Positions 13,357 to 24,973 of a stretch of 64,000 nt of DNA are shown in pieces. Location: positions 62,001 through 126,000 of the forward strand of contig NW_022985076.1 of the NCBI RefSeq assembly GCF_010015585.1, read 5' to 3'. The stretch is from Eremomyces bilateralis CBS 781.70. Taxonomy: Eukaryota > Ascomycota > Dothideomycetes > Eremomycetales > Eremomycetaceae. The stretch's first letter is position 1. Each line of letters starts with the position of its first letter. The notes under the pieces are model-generated. The model was not told the DNA's origin. It searched no databases and was given only the letters and a program-made list of their open reading frames with translations. The translations under genes were made by a program, and so were the position numbers.

Positions 13357-15040
13357 TGGCTACACATTTACCATATAATCGTATAATATTAAAATGCAGA
13401 GAGTGGCGTTCGGAGGAAGCTCTGGCTTCCATAAGGCACTAATACACGGGGCCTATATGACTACGTCTCTCGAGATAAGAATACAATCACTATCAGACTC
13501 TGAGTTAGCCTTAATGCCAACGGCTGTCAACCATGCACGCTAAAATAGCTTTTCCACTGCATTTTCGGAAATACGGTATACGGCTAAGCAACATCAGTCA
13601 TAGAACAATTGCTCCGCTTTCCAACCCGTCAGGTCGCTTTCACGGCAGCAGTGTTGCACTGCATTATCAATCCCCTATTCTGCTAACTCTCCGTTCCGCA
13701 TTACGCCAGAAGACCCAGGCCCTCTCCCGTTACCTAATAAATATTGCCATCGCGAATCAATTCTGTAGTCAAAACCCGTTTCCGCATCCCGCATCGTCCA
13801 ACCCGATATACGTGGAGCAAGGACTCGACGACCTCAATCATAGACTGGCGACCTGGGCGGCCGGCGCTGTACCTCCCTAAGCCAGCCGTCCGCCATTCCG
13901 AACTAGAAGTGTCGTTGTATTCTATCGTTTTTAAAACAGCCACTCGAAATCTTTTGCATGATCCCTTGAGATGATCGAAAATAGCTCCAAGCCACAGCCG
14001 TCTTCGTGGGCGCCTACGAGCTCGATACGGAGTTTTGGGTGCCGATCCGGGGTGATCGGTCCCGGGATCAAAACCGCTCGAATCCGCTCCACAGCCCAAG
14101 CCGCAAACGGCAAATAGTTTTTCTACCGGTTTTACCCCCTTTTCGACCTGTTGCATTCCGCGTCGATCAGACAACGTTGCAACGTGCAAGCCTCCTAAGT
14201 CCTAACTTTCTGAGTGCGCGACTGGAATCCGTTCCCTGCATTCGATCGCAGTGTTCCAGATCATTCTACATTCCACATCGCGTCCCCGAAAATAATCTCG
14301 GAGAAATGCCCTAGGATAGGCGAGTCTGGTGAAACGAGGCGACGATTTCGCCCTTTTCCTAATCAGCACCTCCCTATCGTGCCAAATGGTTCTTGTTTGC
14401 AGCACTTGTCAGTTGTCACAGGTCACCCGTCTTGCTGGTTCCATTGAGTCGTAGGCTTCCGGCTTACTTCACAAGATCGGTTGGCCGTGGCAAGTCTCGG
14501 AGCTGTACGTTGCCAATATTTCCCTGCATGCATGTCAAATCCAATCGTTTCGCGTTCCTTCACCAGCTCTGTTTACGACCACGGACGGCGTTCGCATTTG
14601 AAAATTTCATGTGAGCTAGTTGATGCTATCAAGTACGGTATGCACCTGAAGCCATCGGATCGCGAATGTTTCCCACGATCAGGTAGCGGTCGAGGTGCCA
14701 CGTCATTTGCGTTTTTGGGTGCCAGATTCTAAGATTCTACTGCTCGGAATATTTGGATTTGGCCCCCAAGGCCATTTCACTTCTCCTCCTGCGGCTCTGG
14801 GAGCAGTGCGATTTGAATCATTCCGGCCCTTCCTCGGAATCATTCCGCAGCACCAAACCAAGCTTCATGCTATACCTTCCTTTGAGCTGGAATAACTTAG
14901 CGGATCCTCAGAAAAAAAATTCGAGCTCAAAGTCAAGACTCTGCAGTTGGATATACACAGCATCCGCTTGTTTTGTTGATGATCGCTGACCGTTTCGGCT
15001 CACCAGGTACGTTTTCGATGAAGCTTGGAAGATAGACATA
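13357..15040. other. Intergenic region upstream of ega3
   Basis: About 1.7 kb between agd3 and ega3 with no recognisable gene. It would contain the agd3 3' UTR and the ega3 promoter. Three scattered matches to the loose StuA-type octamer (WCGCGWNM) lie near 14277, 14549 and 14657, but this is close to chance density. Short open frames show no domain features. Confidence 0.55.
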
Positions 15041-16121
15041 ATGGCCCGTCCACTCTCCGCCTCTATGGCCTTCGACGAAGCAATGGCGAAACCAAATACT
15101 GGTCATCAATCCTGGTGGAGTGGGCAATCCCGTCGCAAGAAAGTCTTGCTGCTCCTAACCATCCTAATTATCATCCTTGGCCTTGCTCTAGGACTTGGTT
15201 TAGGCCTCACAATCGGCCGTGAAGGCGGTGAGGAAGAGGAGGAACAACCTCCTACGACCATTCCCCCAGGGACAAATGGCACGACTTGGCAGCCAGCGGT
15301 GAACAGTACCTGGCAGATTGCACTACTTCATCCTTTGGACTTGTCGGACGGCGTCGAATCGTTACGTCCCGACGTCGGTATATATGACATTGACTTGTTC
15401 ACGAATCCTCCGAGTACTATCCAGGCACTACATCGGGCTGGCAAGCGGGTGATCTGCTATTTCAGCGCTGGATCTTATGAGGATTTCAGACCGGATAGCT
15501 CACAGTTCAAGAAGGATGATCTGGGTAAAGAATTGGACGGCTGGCCAGGCGAAAGGTGGTTGAATCTAAGATCTGAGACTGTATGGAAGATCATCGAAGC
15601 GCGGATGAGGATGGCGAGAGAAAAAGGATGCGATGCAGTTGACCCTGACAATGTTGATGGCTATGTAAATCATTCCCCTCTATGATTCTTCAAAATGATG
15701 GTACGCTAACCTCCAACTCCAGCAAAACGACAACGGCGTCTCATTAACCCAAGCCGACTCCGAGCGATTCATGCTCCGCCTCTCCTCACTTGCTTCCAAC
15801 CTTTCCATGTCAATTGGGCTCAAGAACGCCGCTGACCTGATTCCTTCCCTCATTAGCCGCACGCAATTTTCCGTCAATGAGCAATGCGTTCAATTTTCCG
15901 AATGCTCCAGTTTCTCACCGTATATCAGTGCTGGCAAGCCGGTCTTCCACATCGAGTACCCACATAATGCGCCCCAGATCGCCAGCAACGACACCTTCTG
16001 CAGAGACTCTGGACAAGGCGAAGGGTCTGAATTGTTCAGTACTGTATTGAAGGATATGGATCTAGACGGGTACGTCCAGTTTTGCAATGGGCAAACAGCC
16101 AATACTACGCTATCGTTGTGA
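15041..16121 (+). CDS. ega3: Ega3, membrane-anchored endo-alpha-1,4-galactosaminidase (GH114)
   Basis: Hydrolyses deacetylated GAG (galactosamine-rich stretches) at the cell surface. Exons 15041-15664 and 15723-16121 (58-bp intron, phase 0) give 340 aa. The N-terminus is a short cytosolic tail, a single membrane segment at about residues 35-57 (leucine/isoleucine then glycine-rich) and an acidic, proline-rich stalk: a type II membrane protein. The GH114 TIM barrel follows: YDIDLF, VICYFSAG, a DPDNVDGY acidic strand (likely catalytic Asp) that spans the intron, and VFHIEYP carrying a conserved Glu. Paired cysteines occur in the C-terminal half. Length and layout match Ega3 of Aspergillus fumigatus as I know it. 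Its place in the GAG cluster supports substrate identity over other GH114 members. Confidence 0.9.
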
Positions 16122-19100
16122 TTTTGACTTTGGCTTTTGCCGACCAATGGTGAGCTATGAGAGGCCTTTTGTTTGCATTTCAGCTCATCAATTGTAATAT
16201 CAGCGATTCACTACCTAGTTTCCCATTCTGTGTTACAATTGCATGCACTGGTGCTGGTGAGATAACATTTTGAGGAAGAAAGTCCCGGCTATGGTTATTA
16301 GAGGATCAACAGTGAAGGCGGATTCAAAACCAGTCTGTAGCTAATCGAGATAATGTTCTAAATATCGAACTGTTACACTCGTTCTGGCCTTCTTTAATAC
16401 ACTGGTTAGGTGTATTGGCAGATACTCTTATCATTTGTCTTCCTGTAGGATTCCTCATGTCTTTTTCCCAAGGTTACTTCATATAGTCCTTCGCATTTCG
16501 GATGCCCTCTGTTCATATGCCATCTTCGGCAACGGTACACAACTTCTCTGCACACCGGCAACCTGACTCTCAGCTGGAGATCAAGTTTGGCTGGCCAGAA
16601 CATTGTACACGCGCCACATTGAGTCATCGGCCATCGCCGTCCTATTGCAGCCAATACTATTATAATTATAGCAAGCAGCCTGTGACCTGTCAATGGCTTC
16701 CACGACGTTGGTGGACAGTCTGATTTTGGATCTGTATAATGCAGACATTCCGAGCCGGCGCCAGCCCTACGGAGCTGCACTTCTCAGTAATCCAACTCCT
16801 GTCTATCGGAGTACACGCATAGTGTTCAGTGGGCTAACAAATCTGCAGTGCAGAGCAAAGATGTCGTGCTCGCTATTTCTAATCAAGTGATGTTGGAGGG
16901 TTAATACAGCTGCAGCACGATCATGCAAGATCAATAAATAGTTACGGCATGGGCCATGCCCATAACAAATAGGGGTTTGAAGATTCCAATGCCCTCATTT
17001 ATATTACAAGATTAAGCCCAGCGGAAATGTTTTAAAACCCGGTAACATCTAGTATCGTGGGCGAAGCTCGGAAAATTGATAGTATAGGCTAATATGCCCT
17101 GGCTGGCAAATCCCTGGCGGTTTTAATATACACAATGTAGTTCCTCAAAGTACAACTACTATACCCCGGCCCTAAAAAGCCGTTACCTGCCTTGTTCGCT
17201 TGAATATTCCCCAAATCTCCAAATGTTACCCCATATACCTTTCGATCGACGAGATAATTTTTGCGTCACTGGTGGCACTGGTGACCAACCCATAGCGCGA
17301 CAACAACATAATAACTCTCCTTGTGAGAACTCAAAAATTCGAACTTGCACTGAGGGGATATTTGGCTCTATCCATTATTGATAGCCCTTGGCGCTGTTCT
17401 AATTTGTTTTTGCCCGATATTGAGCTGCATCGGTGTCAAACCCTCCTCGGCTTCGTTGGAATAGTCGTATCTTACCGCCGCACATCGCAAACAATATGCA
17501 AGGCATACGCAAATTGCTCGTTCAGTTTCCGTACATCATGGCTTCTAGTCCAGATTTGGGCTACGTTGTTTGCAGGAATGAATCCACCAGTGTGACTAGG
17601 ATGCATGCGGCTCAACCAAGGCGGGTCCAGGCGGCGTCTCCCCAGACCAAACTTCTCTTGTCTTACCATTCTACCACAATCTCGGATGTAACGGATAGTT
17701 GAGACTGCGCCACGTATTGCTACCGTCAGGATACATGTACAAGTAACATTAACCCAAACGTCTATTGTGCCATAGAAATATTCCATCAGCTGCACGGACT
17801 GTGTGCAACTATTTTCATGATAGCAATTGCCATCTACCCCTATTGACTGTCGTACGCACCTTCACTGGTTCCACGACCCCTCTACCGCAACGAGAATAGT
17901 TTGTGTATCCAGTGCTCGCGCTGAAAATAACGGTGACGCTGACTGATGCCTGACAATGTTGTACAGGTATATACGTGACATTTCGAGATGTGCTACAACT
18001 GAAACGCCCTTTACCAAATTTACAACATGCTCCGTTGTAATACTTGCCTTGTCCATTGCCGAAGTAGTTTCGTCTCGACATTTATGAGGCTCCGCGGCTC
18101 CAGGGTAAGGTTCACGGCTAGACTACCTGCCACAGCAGAAAGCACCGAAAATCATAACCAAAGAGAGAAATGGAATGGGGCATGATGCTTAAAAGAACAG
18201 TTCTAGAACAATATCAAGATCAAGTATTATTGAGAGGATGGAAAATATGTGAGGGGGGGCTTCCTTAGGTGAATAGATGAAACTGACAACACACATCCCT
18301 CTTGTCAATATAGGTCCAGGCCCAAAACGTCTCAACTCAGCAGTAATAAGTCCGCTCTATGGCTAGTTTCTTCTGTCCAATGGGTTTTACAATCTCCGCG
18401 GAGCCGAACCCACTGAGAAAGAATTGGAATATACGGGGCTCGATCTAGCCTACAAATATGGTTTGTCACGGCTAGGATCAAGCTTGAATCGCAACTACCA
18501 GCCATGAAATCAGTCAGTCTTCCTAACATCCCCTAGGCCAATTTTCTGCTACAAAGGCCCTTGAAAGAATTGCTCCTCACAGAGGCGTGGGTTAGCACCA
18601 TTCAGTCCTCTTGTTATATAGGCATAGTCCGTTGGGTGGGCTAATTTACCTGAAACTTCGTCTTTTATCACGTGGAGGAAAGCTTCTAGAATACTATCGA
18701 CACCCAGGCATGTGGAACCAAGTCTGTTGACTATCTTTTCTAAGACTCAGAGAGAATTTGATAGATACTGGACAATGGAGAAATACTGTCTGAGTACCAA
18801 GTCCCTGGAGTATTCTTCGTGAGAATAATAGGAGCTTGATAGAAGCTGAAAAATGGAGAAGAACTCGAAGTACAGAATAAGCAAATAATTTGAAAGTTGG
18901 AGCTCAACGCGTCCAGCCACTCGGACACAGTGGGACTTCAGGTACCAAACCGGGAACCCATGGAATGGCAGCAGTGCCCGTCAGAGAAGAAAAATGGAAC
19001 GCTCGACAGCAGCAAGGTCTCTGCCTAAATTCTTCTGAATTCTCCACCGTCTTGAGATGCACGCGTGCAGTGGCAAACTGCTGCACGATGACTAGAATCT

Positions 19101-21644
19101 AAAATCTTGATAGTACACCGGAGCTTTTTCCGTGGATCATTCAAATTCTAGGCTTACTAGTTCCCGGGAGAACCGGAAAACTGGGACGGAAAGCTGGTAA
19201 GTATGGCACTCCGGTCCAGTTAATGGGTTTTCGATGAACCGGAAGTAACACTGCCTCCAAGCTCCTTCGCTTGAAGATCGAGGAGGGAGATGACACTTCG
19301 ATCTTGGTTCCAACGCATAGGAAGTGAAGTTTCCATTGCTGTTTTAGATGGGGCAGACTAGATTCGGATAGTAAGCAGCAACCAATTTCTCGATCGGGGA
19401 CCTAAGCTTATCGATCGCAGCAGTATTCGATTTGGTATCGTATGGAAGCTTGACTCTACTCACGTCTGGATGACGGTGAAGCGACTCGTCCATCTCTGAT
19501 TCTAATGGAGTTGCTGATGTCGGCATCTCGCTGACTAGCACATGTGGGGCAATTAACTTCACAATATTTGAGAATGCAGCAAAATTTCCGTTCATATTAA
19601 TATTGACCTTACCAGTGTATCGATCAGACTTTGCAACGTTGCAATAGGTGTGCGTCGCCTCGGCGTCGGTTGACCAGGGGCATTAGAATCGATTAGCCCT
19701 GGCCAATTATGATACAGGCCCACACATAAAATACCCCAATAATTGGTTTTATTCCAAACAGCGGATTAGTCAAAAGGGAGAACCCCGCATTGGGCTGAAA
19801 TCCCTGCCTTAACCCCATTCCCACTTCCCGGCCCTGCATTAGCGCCATGAACTACGGCAAACTAGCAAGGAGGTTAATTCGACAGGGCTCTCATCATTTC
19901 CTTGGGTTGCCGTTCAGCAAGAGACATTTTCTCGCTCCCTCTCCGCACTTCTCGTATGCCGGCGGTACCTCTTCGGTATAGACACATATTTATTATTCCA
20001 CGTATGGAGCTTGTCTTATTCTTAATATCGTGGTTCGTGTCTCGCTATCCGATGACCTAGCCTAATCGTACTTGGTGTCATCCCGTGTGTCCCGGATGAT
20101 CAACGACAGGTCCCTATGGCATTTCGCCCGTAAGACAGGTAGTATATTGAGTCCGTTGTCTCGCGTGCGGAGGCTGGTCTGAGACAAGAGTGGTGCTGCA
20201 TGTGCTCATCGGTTGGATGATGTGTGGGTGAGTGATCCGCGCATAATTTGTTGTGACGAGGCTTTCACCAGTCATTACCGGGATAGATTCAATAGTGGGC
20301 TGCCTGATATCCCCTTCGGAAAACAGGGATTTTGCTGAACATCTCAATCTTGGAACCTCGAAGATCCCACCATTTGATTAACTAGTGTATGAAATTTCTC
20401 CTTGCCTGGGCAGACAGCCATGCACGACAGAACCGATCTTGACGAGGCAATGAATTGGAAAGGTAAGGGATATGGAGTATGGATTGGCAGACATCCCGGA
20501 AGCTTCACCATCCACTAACCGGTTGACTTTCAGCCTTATATCCGTTCCGGGCCAGAGGTCGAACCCAGTTGTTGACGACTCCTGCCTGCCAACCTAAGAA
20601 TTCATGAATCTCGCTTGCCAATTCAACTAGGACTATGAAAGGTCAATGGGATTGATAGCAAACGATCTTCACATTACGTCTGGCAGCGATATTCTTTCCA
20701 GTCCGCAAGGAAGCTTAGTGCAGACCGGTTATTTTGAAGCATGGAAGAACTGGGATCTATAATCCCTGTTCCCGAGTGCGGGATCGAGGTTTTGTTCTTG
20801 GGTTGCTTGCTTAAAGTGGCATTATACACAGCTCGATCCCGATTCTACCAAATCTTGTCGTTGCTCTGTATCCAATCCGGAAGTGGTCGTAAACTTGCCT
20901 CTGCAGCGGTAGACACGGCTCTGCAAGACCGTTCACAACTCACGTTCATGCAGTTCACATTTCACGTTTCGGAGCCGTCCGAAGGTGGTAATAATACCCA
21001 CTAGATAATGCAACCGAGTCACTCAGTGTTGCATCAGATAGCTACCCTTCTGAATCCAGGTGCCTTGGGCTAGTCAACAGCTTTGTTATTCGCCTCTCTG
21101 TAGTTTGCCTCGTGCTGGATTGACACTGTCCAAGACTGCCCCATTCAATATCTCACTGACTATAGGTTATGGTTGCATTGATCTTCTTATGATAATAGCC
21201 ATACTATTTCGATTATGTGACCCTGGTGTGATGGAAACACAAGCTTTGAAGTTGGGCACAAATACATTCCCGAAGCCCCAGATTCGTAAGCTATAGGGTA
21301 ACCTTTGATGATGGTTCGCATCACGGCGAAATGGGTCGGATCACGCCGGAAAATTGAGACCACCTCCGCACGTTGACAGGTTCCGAGGTCTTAAGACTGA
21401 AACGACTGAAAATCTTCGAGAACAAATAAGAAGCCACAAAAGAATACTGTACGCCTCGTGTTCACATAGTAAGGCCCACTATTCGCACGAAAACATGTTA
21501 TGTATTCTATAAATAAAAACACCCAAAGTGAATCGGACAATATGCATACATCTCCTACATTGCAGACACGTGGGGTGACCCATTGATCCGATGCCCATCA
21601 AAGATGCCACGACATATCTCAGAAACCTCATGTGGAATGTGCCA
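16122..21644. other. 5.5-kb gap inside the GAG cluster without recognisable genes
   Basis: The two convergent 3' ends (ega3 plus, sph3 minus) are separated by 5.5 kb in which no frame exceeds about 110 codons and none shows a domain I recognise. The only stretch with any protein-like look is a small cysteine-containing frame at 17815-18170 on the minus strand (separate entry). Terminal repeats, transposase motifs and tRNA-like folds were not seen by eye. Convergent genes need little intergenic DNA, so the length is unexplained; it may be decayed gene or transposon sequence. Confidence 0.5.
17815..18170 (-). other. Possible remnant of a small secreted cysteine-rich protein
   Basis: On the minus strand a frame beginning at 18081 contains YYNGACCKFGKGRFSC followed by further Cys residues (five in all), the kind of spacing seen in small secreted fungal proteins. 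About 80 bases upstream, in another frame, lies a leader-like stretch (FSVLSAVAGSLAVN) resembling the end of a signal peptide. The two do not join by an obvious intron, so if this was a gene it is probably broken. No family is recognised. It could equally be chance. Confidence 0.2.
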
Positions 21645-23097
21645 TTAGACGTACTGAACAAACTCTAAGAATCGGGTGCTGAAGTTGTGGTAGTAATTCT
21701 CTCCAAGGTCAGTCAGGTAGAGCCAGCCAAATTTGACCTCCACCTCCTCGACAAACTGCTTCATCTCTTGAGGGCCCAGATCATCCGGGCATGTGTGGAC
21801 GATCGCCCCAATTCGCTCCCGGTCAAACAACAGTGTCGCAGGAGCGACCGTGTCGTTCGCACTTCGGGCGACGTAGACATCATACGTTTGTTCGAACAGA
21901 ACCGTCACATCCGCCGCGGCCGCAAAGCGAACATCCGGGATCGTTCCGGGATTGTGCACTAGAAAGAGAAGCCGGTTAGTACGAGGTGGACTAATGAAGA
22001 AATTGATGCAATACGGAGCGTGATTCCCGGTCCGAGTGACAGGGAAATTTCTAAAAACCTAAAGACAACGGAAAAGCAGAATGACGCGAGCATGCAATAC
22101 AGCCACATCCGGCGACAATATGAGGTAAGAATGCGTGCTTCCCAACGGCGCCCAACCGTGTCACCAGCAATGTGAATAAACGAGTGTTGAATTGCTGAGA
22201 CAGGGCGGCCCAGGGTTTAAGCGTCGCTTGGCAGTCCGGGGTGCAGGGGCTGGTGGGGCTCCGATTGATCGCTCGTGCTCCACAAATGGTAGGCCCATTT
22301 AGCAATTGAGTGCATGTAAAGTACGAACCCCTGCTAGCGCATTGTTCGAAATGACTTCAGACAAGCAAATGCAGTAGAAACGAGGTCTCGCCTTGACTCA
22401 CCAACAAGCCCACTTCCCAAGCCTACCGTATTCTTGATGTTGGTCTGGATCATTGGTAGATATGCACCGTTCGCGTCGGTGTACAGAGTTGGTGTCTCGT
22501 CCAGGAAAATTCCGCTCAGCTCCAGCGCGGGGTCCAATAAGGCCCAGTTGGCATATCTATCGATTTCTTGCATCACTGCTTCCAGGCTCTTCTTGCCATA
22601 CGTGGTGGCAACATAACCAATGGTGCGCACGTTGTCGAAGGTATTCAATGTGGCGATCTCCCGGGTGTAGTTGTAATCAGGCAGCGGTCCATCTCCTGGC
22701 CCGCTTGCCGGATTGATGACGACTGTAAACCGAACGGCAGGGTATGCGAGGATGCTACGAGAGAACGTGGTATGGTCAGCCACTCGCTCGCGTTTGAGCA
22801 CTTTGAGATATTGCAATTCAGGAACAAGAACCACCATGCTTACACTTGATGAAGTGGATTCCATGCACCCGAGGTAGGATAGATGTAGAGTGGGAGCAGG
22901 ATCTCAGACCTCGGCGACATAGTGAGCCAACCAACTGCGAATGTAGCCGGGATGGCAGCCCAGATTATTGCTGGAGCAAGCAAAAGTTGGACTGCTTGAA
23001 GTGTCCATCGAAGGAATTTGAATGATGATGTTCCTGAAGGCCTGGAGCGCACGAAGCGCATCGATTCTGGTGGACCCACGTCGGTGGTTCTCTGCAC
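21645..23097 (-). CDS. sph3: Sph3, membrane-anchored spherulin-4-type glycoside hydrolase (GH135)
   Basis: Hydrolyses acetylated GAG and is known to be needed for GAG production. Exons 22844-23097, 22402-22754 and 21645-21958; introns 22755-22843 (89 bp) and 21959-22401 (443 bp) have GTAAGC/GTGAGT donors and TAG acceptors, and all phases close (306 aa). The N-terminus carries a basic tail and one membrane segment at about residues 35-55, so it is a type II membrane protein. The barrel follows: LLPLYIYP, RFTVVINPASGPG, TIGYVATTYG, and GIFLDETP with the acidic pair expected at the active site; exon 3 has WLYLTDL and a C-terminal helix. A second in-frame Met at residue 13 is an alternative start. 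It is divergent from uge3, as in A. fumigatus. The 443-bp intron is unusually long for this genome. Confidence 0.92.
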
Positions 23098-23641
23098 CTA
23101 GCGGTTGGGACGGTAGCACAAAATCTATTGCGGCGACAATTCAGTCGATCCGGGTCGAGGTTGGAGTTCAGCTGTTCAACGATGGTGCGATGAGAGGCTT
23201 TTGACTTGTTTCCCTCAGGTGCTAAATTTACCACATAAAGTTGCAACCCTAGTACCTCGTCAGCCCAATATACTTCATCGCTGTTCCCGTGATGTGCCAA
23301 GGAGTCCGCCAGTATTAGATGTGGGATAATATTTGGCAGGGATAACGCCCAACCGTTCATACCATTCCCCTATACGAACCCCACCACCACAAGGGAGACT
23401 GTTTGACTGAATTCCCGAAGGAGCCGGTATGGCCACCGGTGGTCTAGGCGGGTAAATCTAGACAAGTACTATGCCAGCCACTCCGATGCCCTGCTGCGGA
23501 ACATTTCTGGTTTCGTCGTGAGATCGAGAGACAAATTTTCCGCTTAAGTGACGTGACGTCTCGACCGTATTTAAGATATAATCCGAAGTAGCCTTCGACG
23601 GCTTTGTCGATCCCTCGTCGACTAACTCTCGCTTATCACTC
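23098..23641. promoter_or_regulatory. Shared divergent promoter of sph3 and uge3
   Basis: The 544 bases between the divergent start codons must contain both promoters. A doubled CRE/AP-1-like motif, TGACGTGACGTC, lies at 23549-23560, about 85 bases before the uge3 ATG. The functional assignment of that motif is inference. Confidence 0.5.
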
Positions 23642-24973
23642 ATGGAGTTCTGTCTGTCGTCCAGGGCTTTGAGCCCCTCACGCTCGTTTTCATCCTTATC
23701 TTTCACCAACAGCTCGTCCGAGTCCATTGGCACGCCAGATACGCAGCGATCGGTGCTGTTCGACGATTTGACAGAGGATTCTTTTGACCTAACCGTCGTT
23801 GAGAACCCATATATCCTAGTTGTTGGCGGACTCGGATACATCGGGAGCCACACGACCCTGGAATTGTTGAAGGCATCATACAATGTGGTCGTAATCGACG
23901 ATCTGAGCAACTCTTTCTCGGCCGTCCTGGACCGGGTCATCCTGTTGGCTTCCGAATATTGCAAGAGCGACAACAAGCCATTGCCCTCAGTAGACTTCCA
24001 TGAGGTCGACTATAAGGATTCCTCGGCCATCCGCGCCATTCTCAGCAAATACGACATCAGCGAGTCCATTAGCAAAAACTCGGTGGCGCCAAGAAGCTCC
24101 AGAATAGCGGGCGTAATCCACTTTGCCGCTTTCAAATCGGTCGAAGAGTCGATTGAAAAGCCACTTCCATATTACAGGAACAATGTTTGTGGCTTGGTCG
24201 ATTTTCTCGATGTTTTGCAAGAATTTGGGATCAAAAACTTCGTCTTCTCCTCATCTGCAACGGTGTATGGGTCCAAAGCCAATAGTGGCGTTCCACTGAG
24301 TGAAGAGCACATGGTGCATCATCCGGAATCGTACTTCGACTCTCGAGGAGACGTGCAATTCGCCGAGCCAGGTGTTTCGGGTATCACTTCGCCATACGGT
24401 CGGACCAAGTATATGTGCGAGGCCATCCTTGCCGACCTGGCACATTCCGACCCATCGTGGTCGATTACACTTTTGAGGTATTTCAATCCGGTCGGTTGCC
24501 ATGAATCCGGCCTTCTCGGAGAACACCCTCGACAGCGACCCACGAACCTGGTTCCTGTGGTAATCCGCGTCTTGACTGGACAACTGTCCGAGCTTAATGT
24601 CTACGGAACCGATTACGACACAGCCGATGGAACGGCTGTTCGCGACTTTATTCATGTGCAAGACCTTGCTTGCGGTCACATCGCTGCTCTTGATGCTGCT
24701 GCCAGAGGTACCATCAAAGGATTTCGAGCGTACAACCTCGGAACTGGCAGAGGGCACACAGTCCGTGAAGTCGTGATGAGCCTAGAAAAGGCATCAAACC
24801 AGGGAATTCCTGCCCGAGAAGTTGGTCGTCGGAAGGGTGATGTCGGGTTCTGTGTTGCTGCCGTCGACCGCGCGGAGACTGAACTGAACTGGAAAGCGGA
24901 GAAAACGCTCGAGGATTGTGCTCGGGACGTGTGGAGATACACAGAGCTCTCACAGGTGATGGAGTCGACATGA
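23642..24973 (+). CDS. uge3: Uge3, UDP-glucose/UDP-GlcNAc 4-epimerase
   Basis: Cytosolic NAD-dependent epimerase that supplies UDP-Gal and UDP-GalNAc, the two GAG building blocks. Intronless, 443 aa. After a Ser-rich N-terminal extension of about 55 residues comes the Rossmann motif VVGGLGYIGS, then VIDDLSNS, the catalytic serine in SSSATVYG and the YxxxK pair in SPYGRTKYMCE. LLRYFNPVG and VRDFIHVQDLA are standard for GalE-type enzymes. The length is about 70-90 residues above typical GalE because of the N-terminal extension and an inserted loop (ISKNSVAPRSSRIAG). Being next to sph3 in the cluster favours Uge3 over the housekeeping Uge5-type paralogue. Use of N-acetyl substrates cannot be proved from sequence alone. 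Confidence 0.93.
   Translation: MEFCLSSRALSPSRSFSSLSFTNSSSESIGTPDTQRSVLFDDLTEDSFDLTVVENPYILVVGGLGYIGSHTTLELLKASYNVVVIDDLSNSFSAVLDRVILLASEYCKSDNKPLPSVDFHEVDYKDSSAIRAILSKYDISESISKNSVAPRSSRIAGVIHFAAFKSVEESIEKPLPYYRNNVCGLVDFLDVLQEFGIKNFVFSSSATVYGSKANSGVPLSEEHMVHHPESYFDSRGDVQFAEPGVSGITSPYGRTKYMCEAILADLAHSDPSWSITLLRYFNPVGCHESGLLGEHPRQRPTNLVPVVIRVLTGQLSELNVYGTDYDTADGTAVRDFIHVQDLACGHIAALDAAARGTIKGFRAYNLGTGRGHTVREVVMSLEKASNQGIPAREVGRRKGDVGFCVAAVDRAETELNWKAEKTLEDCARDVWRYTELSQVMEST

Noticed and set aside
14277-14664. Possible StuA-type (WCGCGWNM) sites upstream of ega3
   Set aside because: Three matches in about 1.7 kb is near chance for such a loose motif counted on both strands, so no regulatory claim is made.
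16406-16780. 124-codon minus-strand frame in the cluster gap
   Set aside because: Composition is not protein-like and no motif is present.
19344-19595. 83-codon minus-strand frame
   Set aside because: Looks mildly protein-like but no family is recognised and no adjoining exons were found.
20555-20590. GAGGTCGAACCC resembling a T-arm
   Set aside because: No cloverleaf partner sequence upstream; not called as a tRNA.
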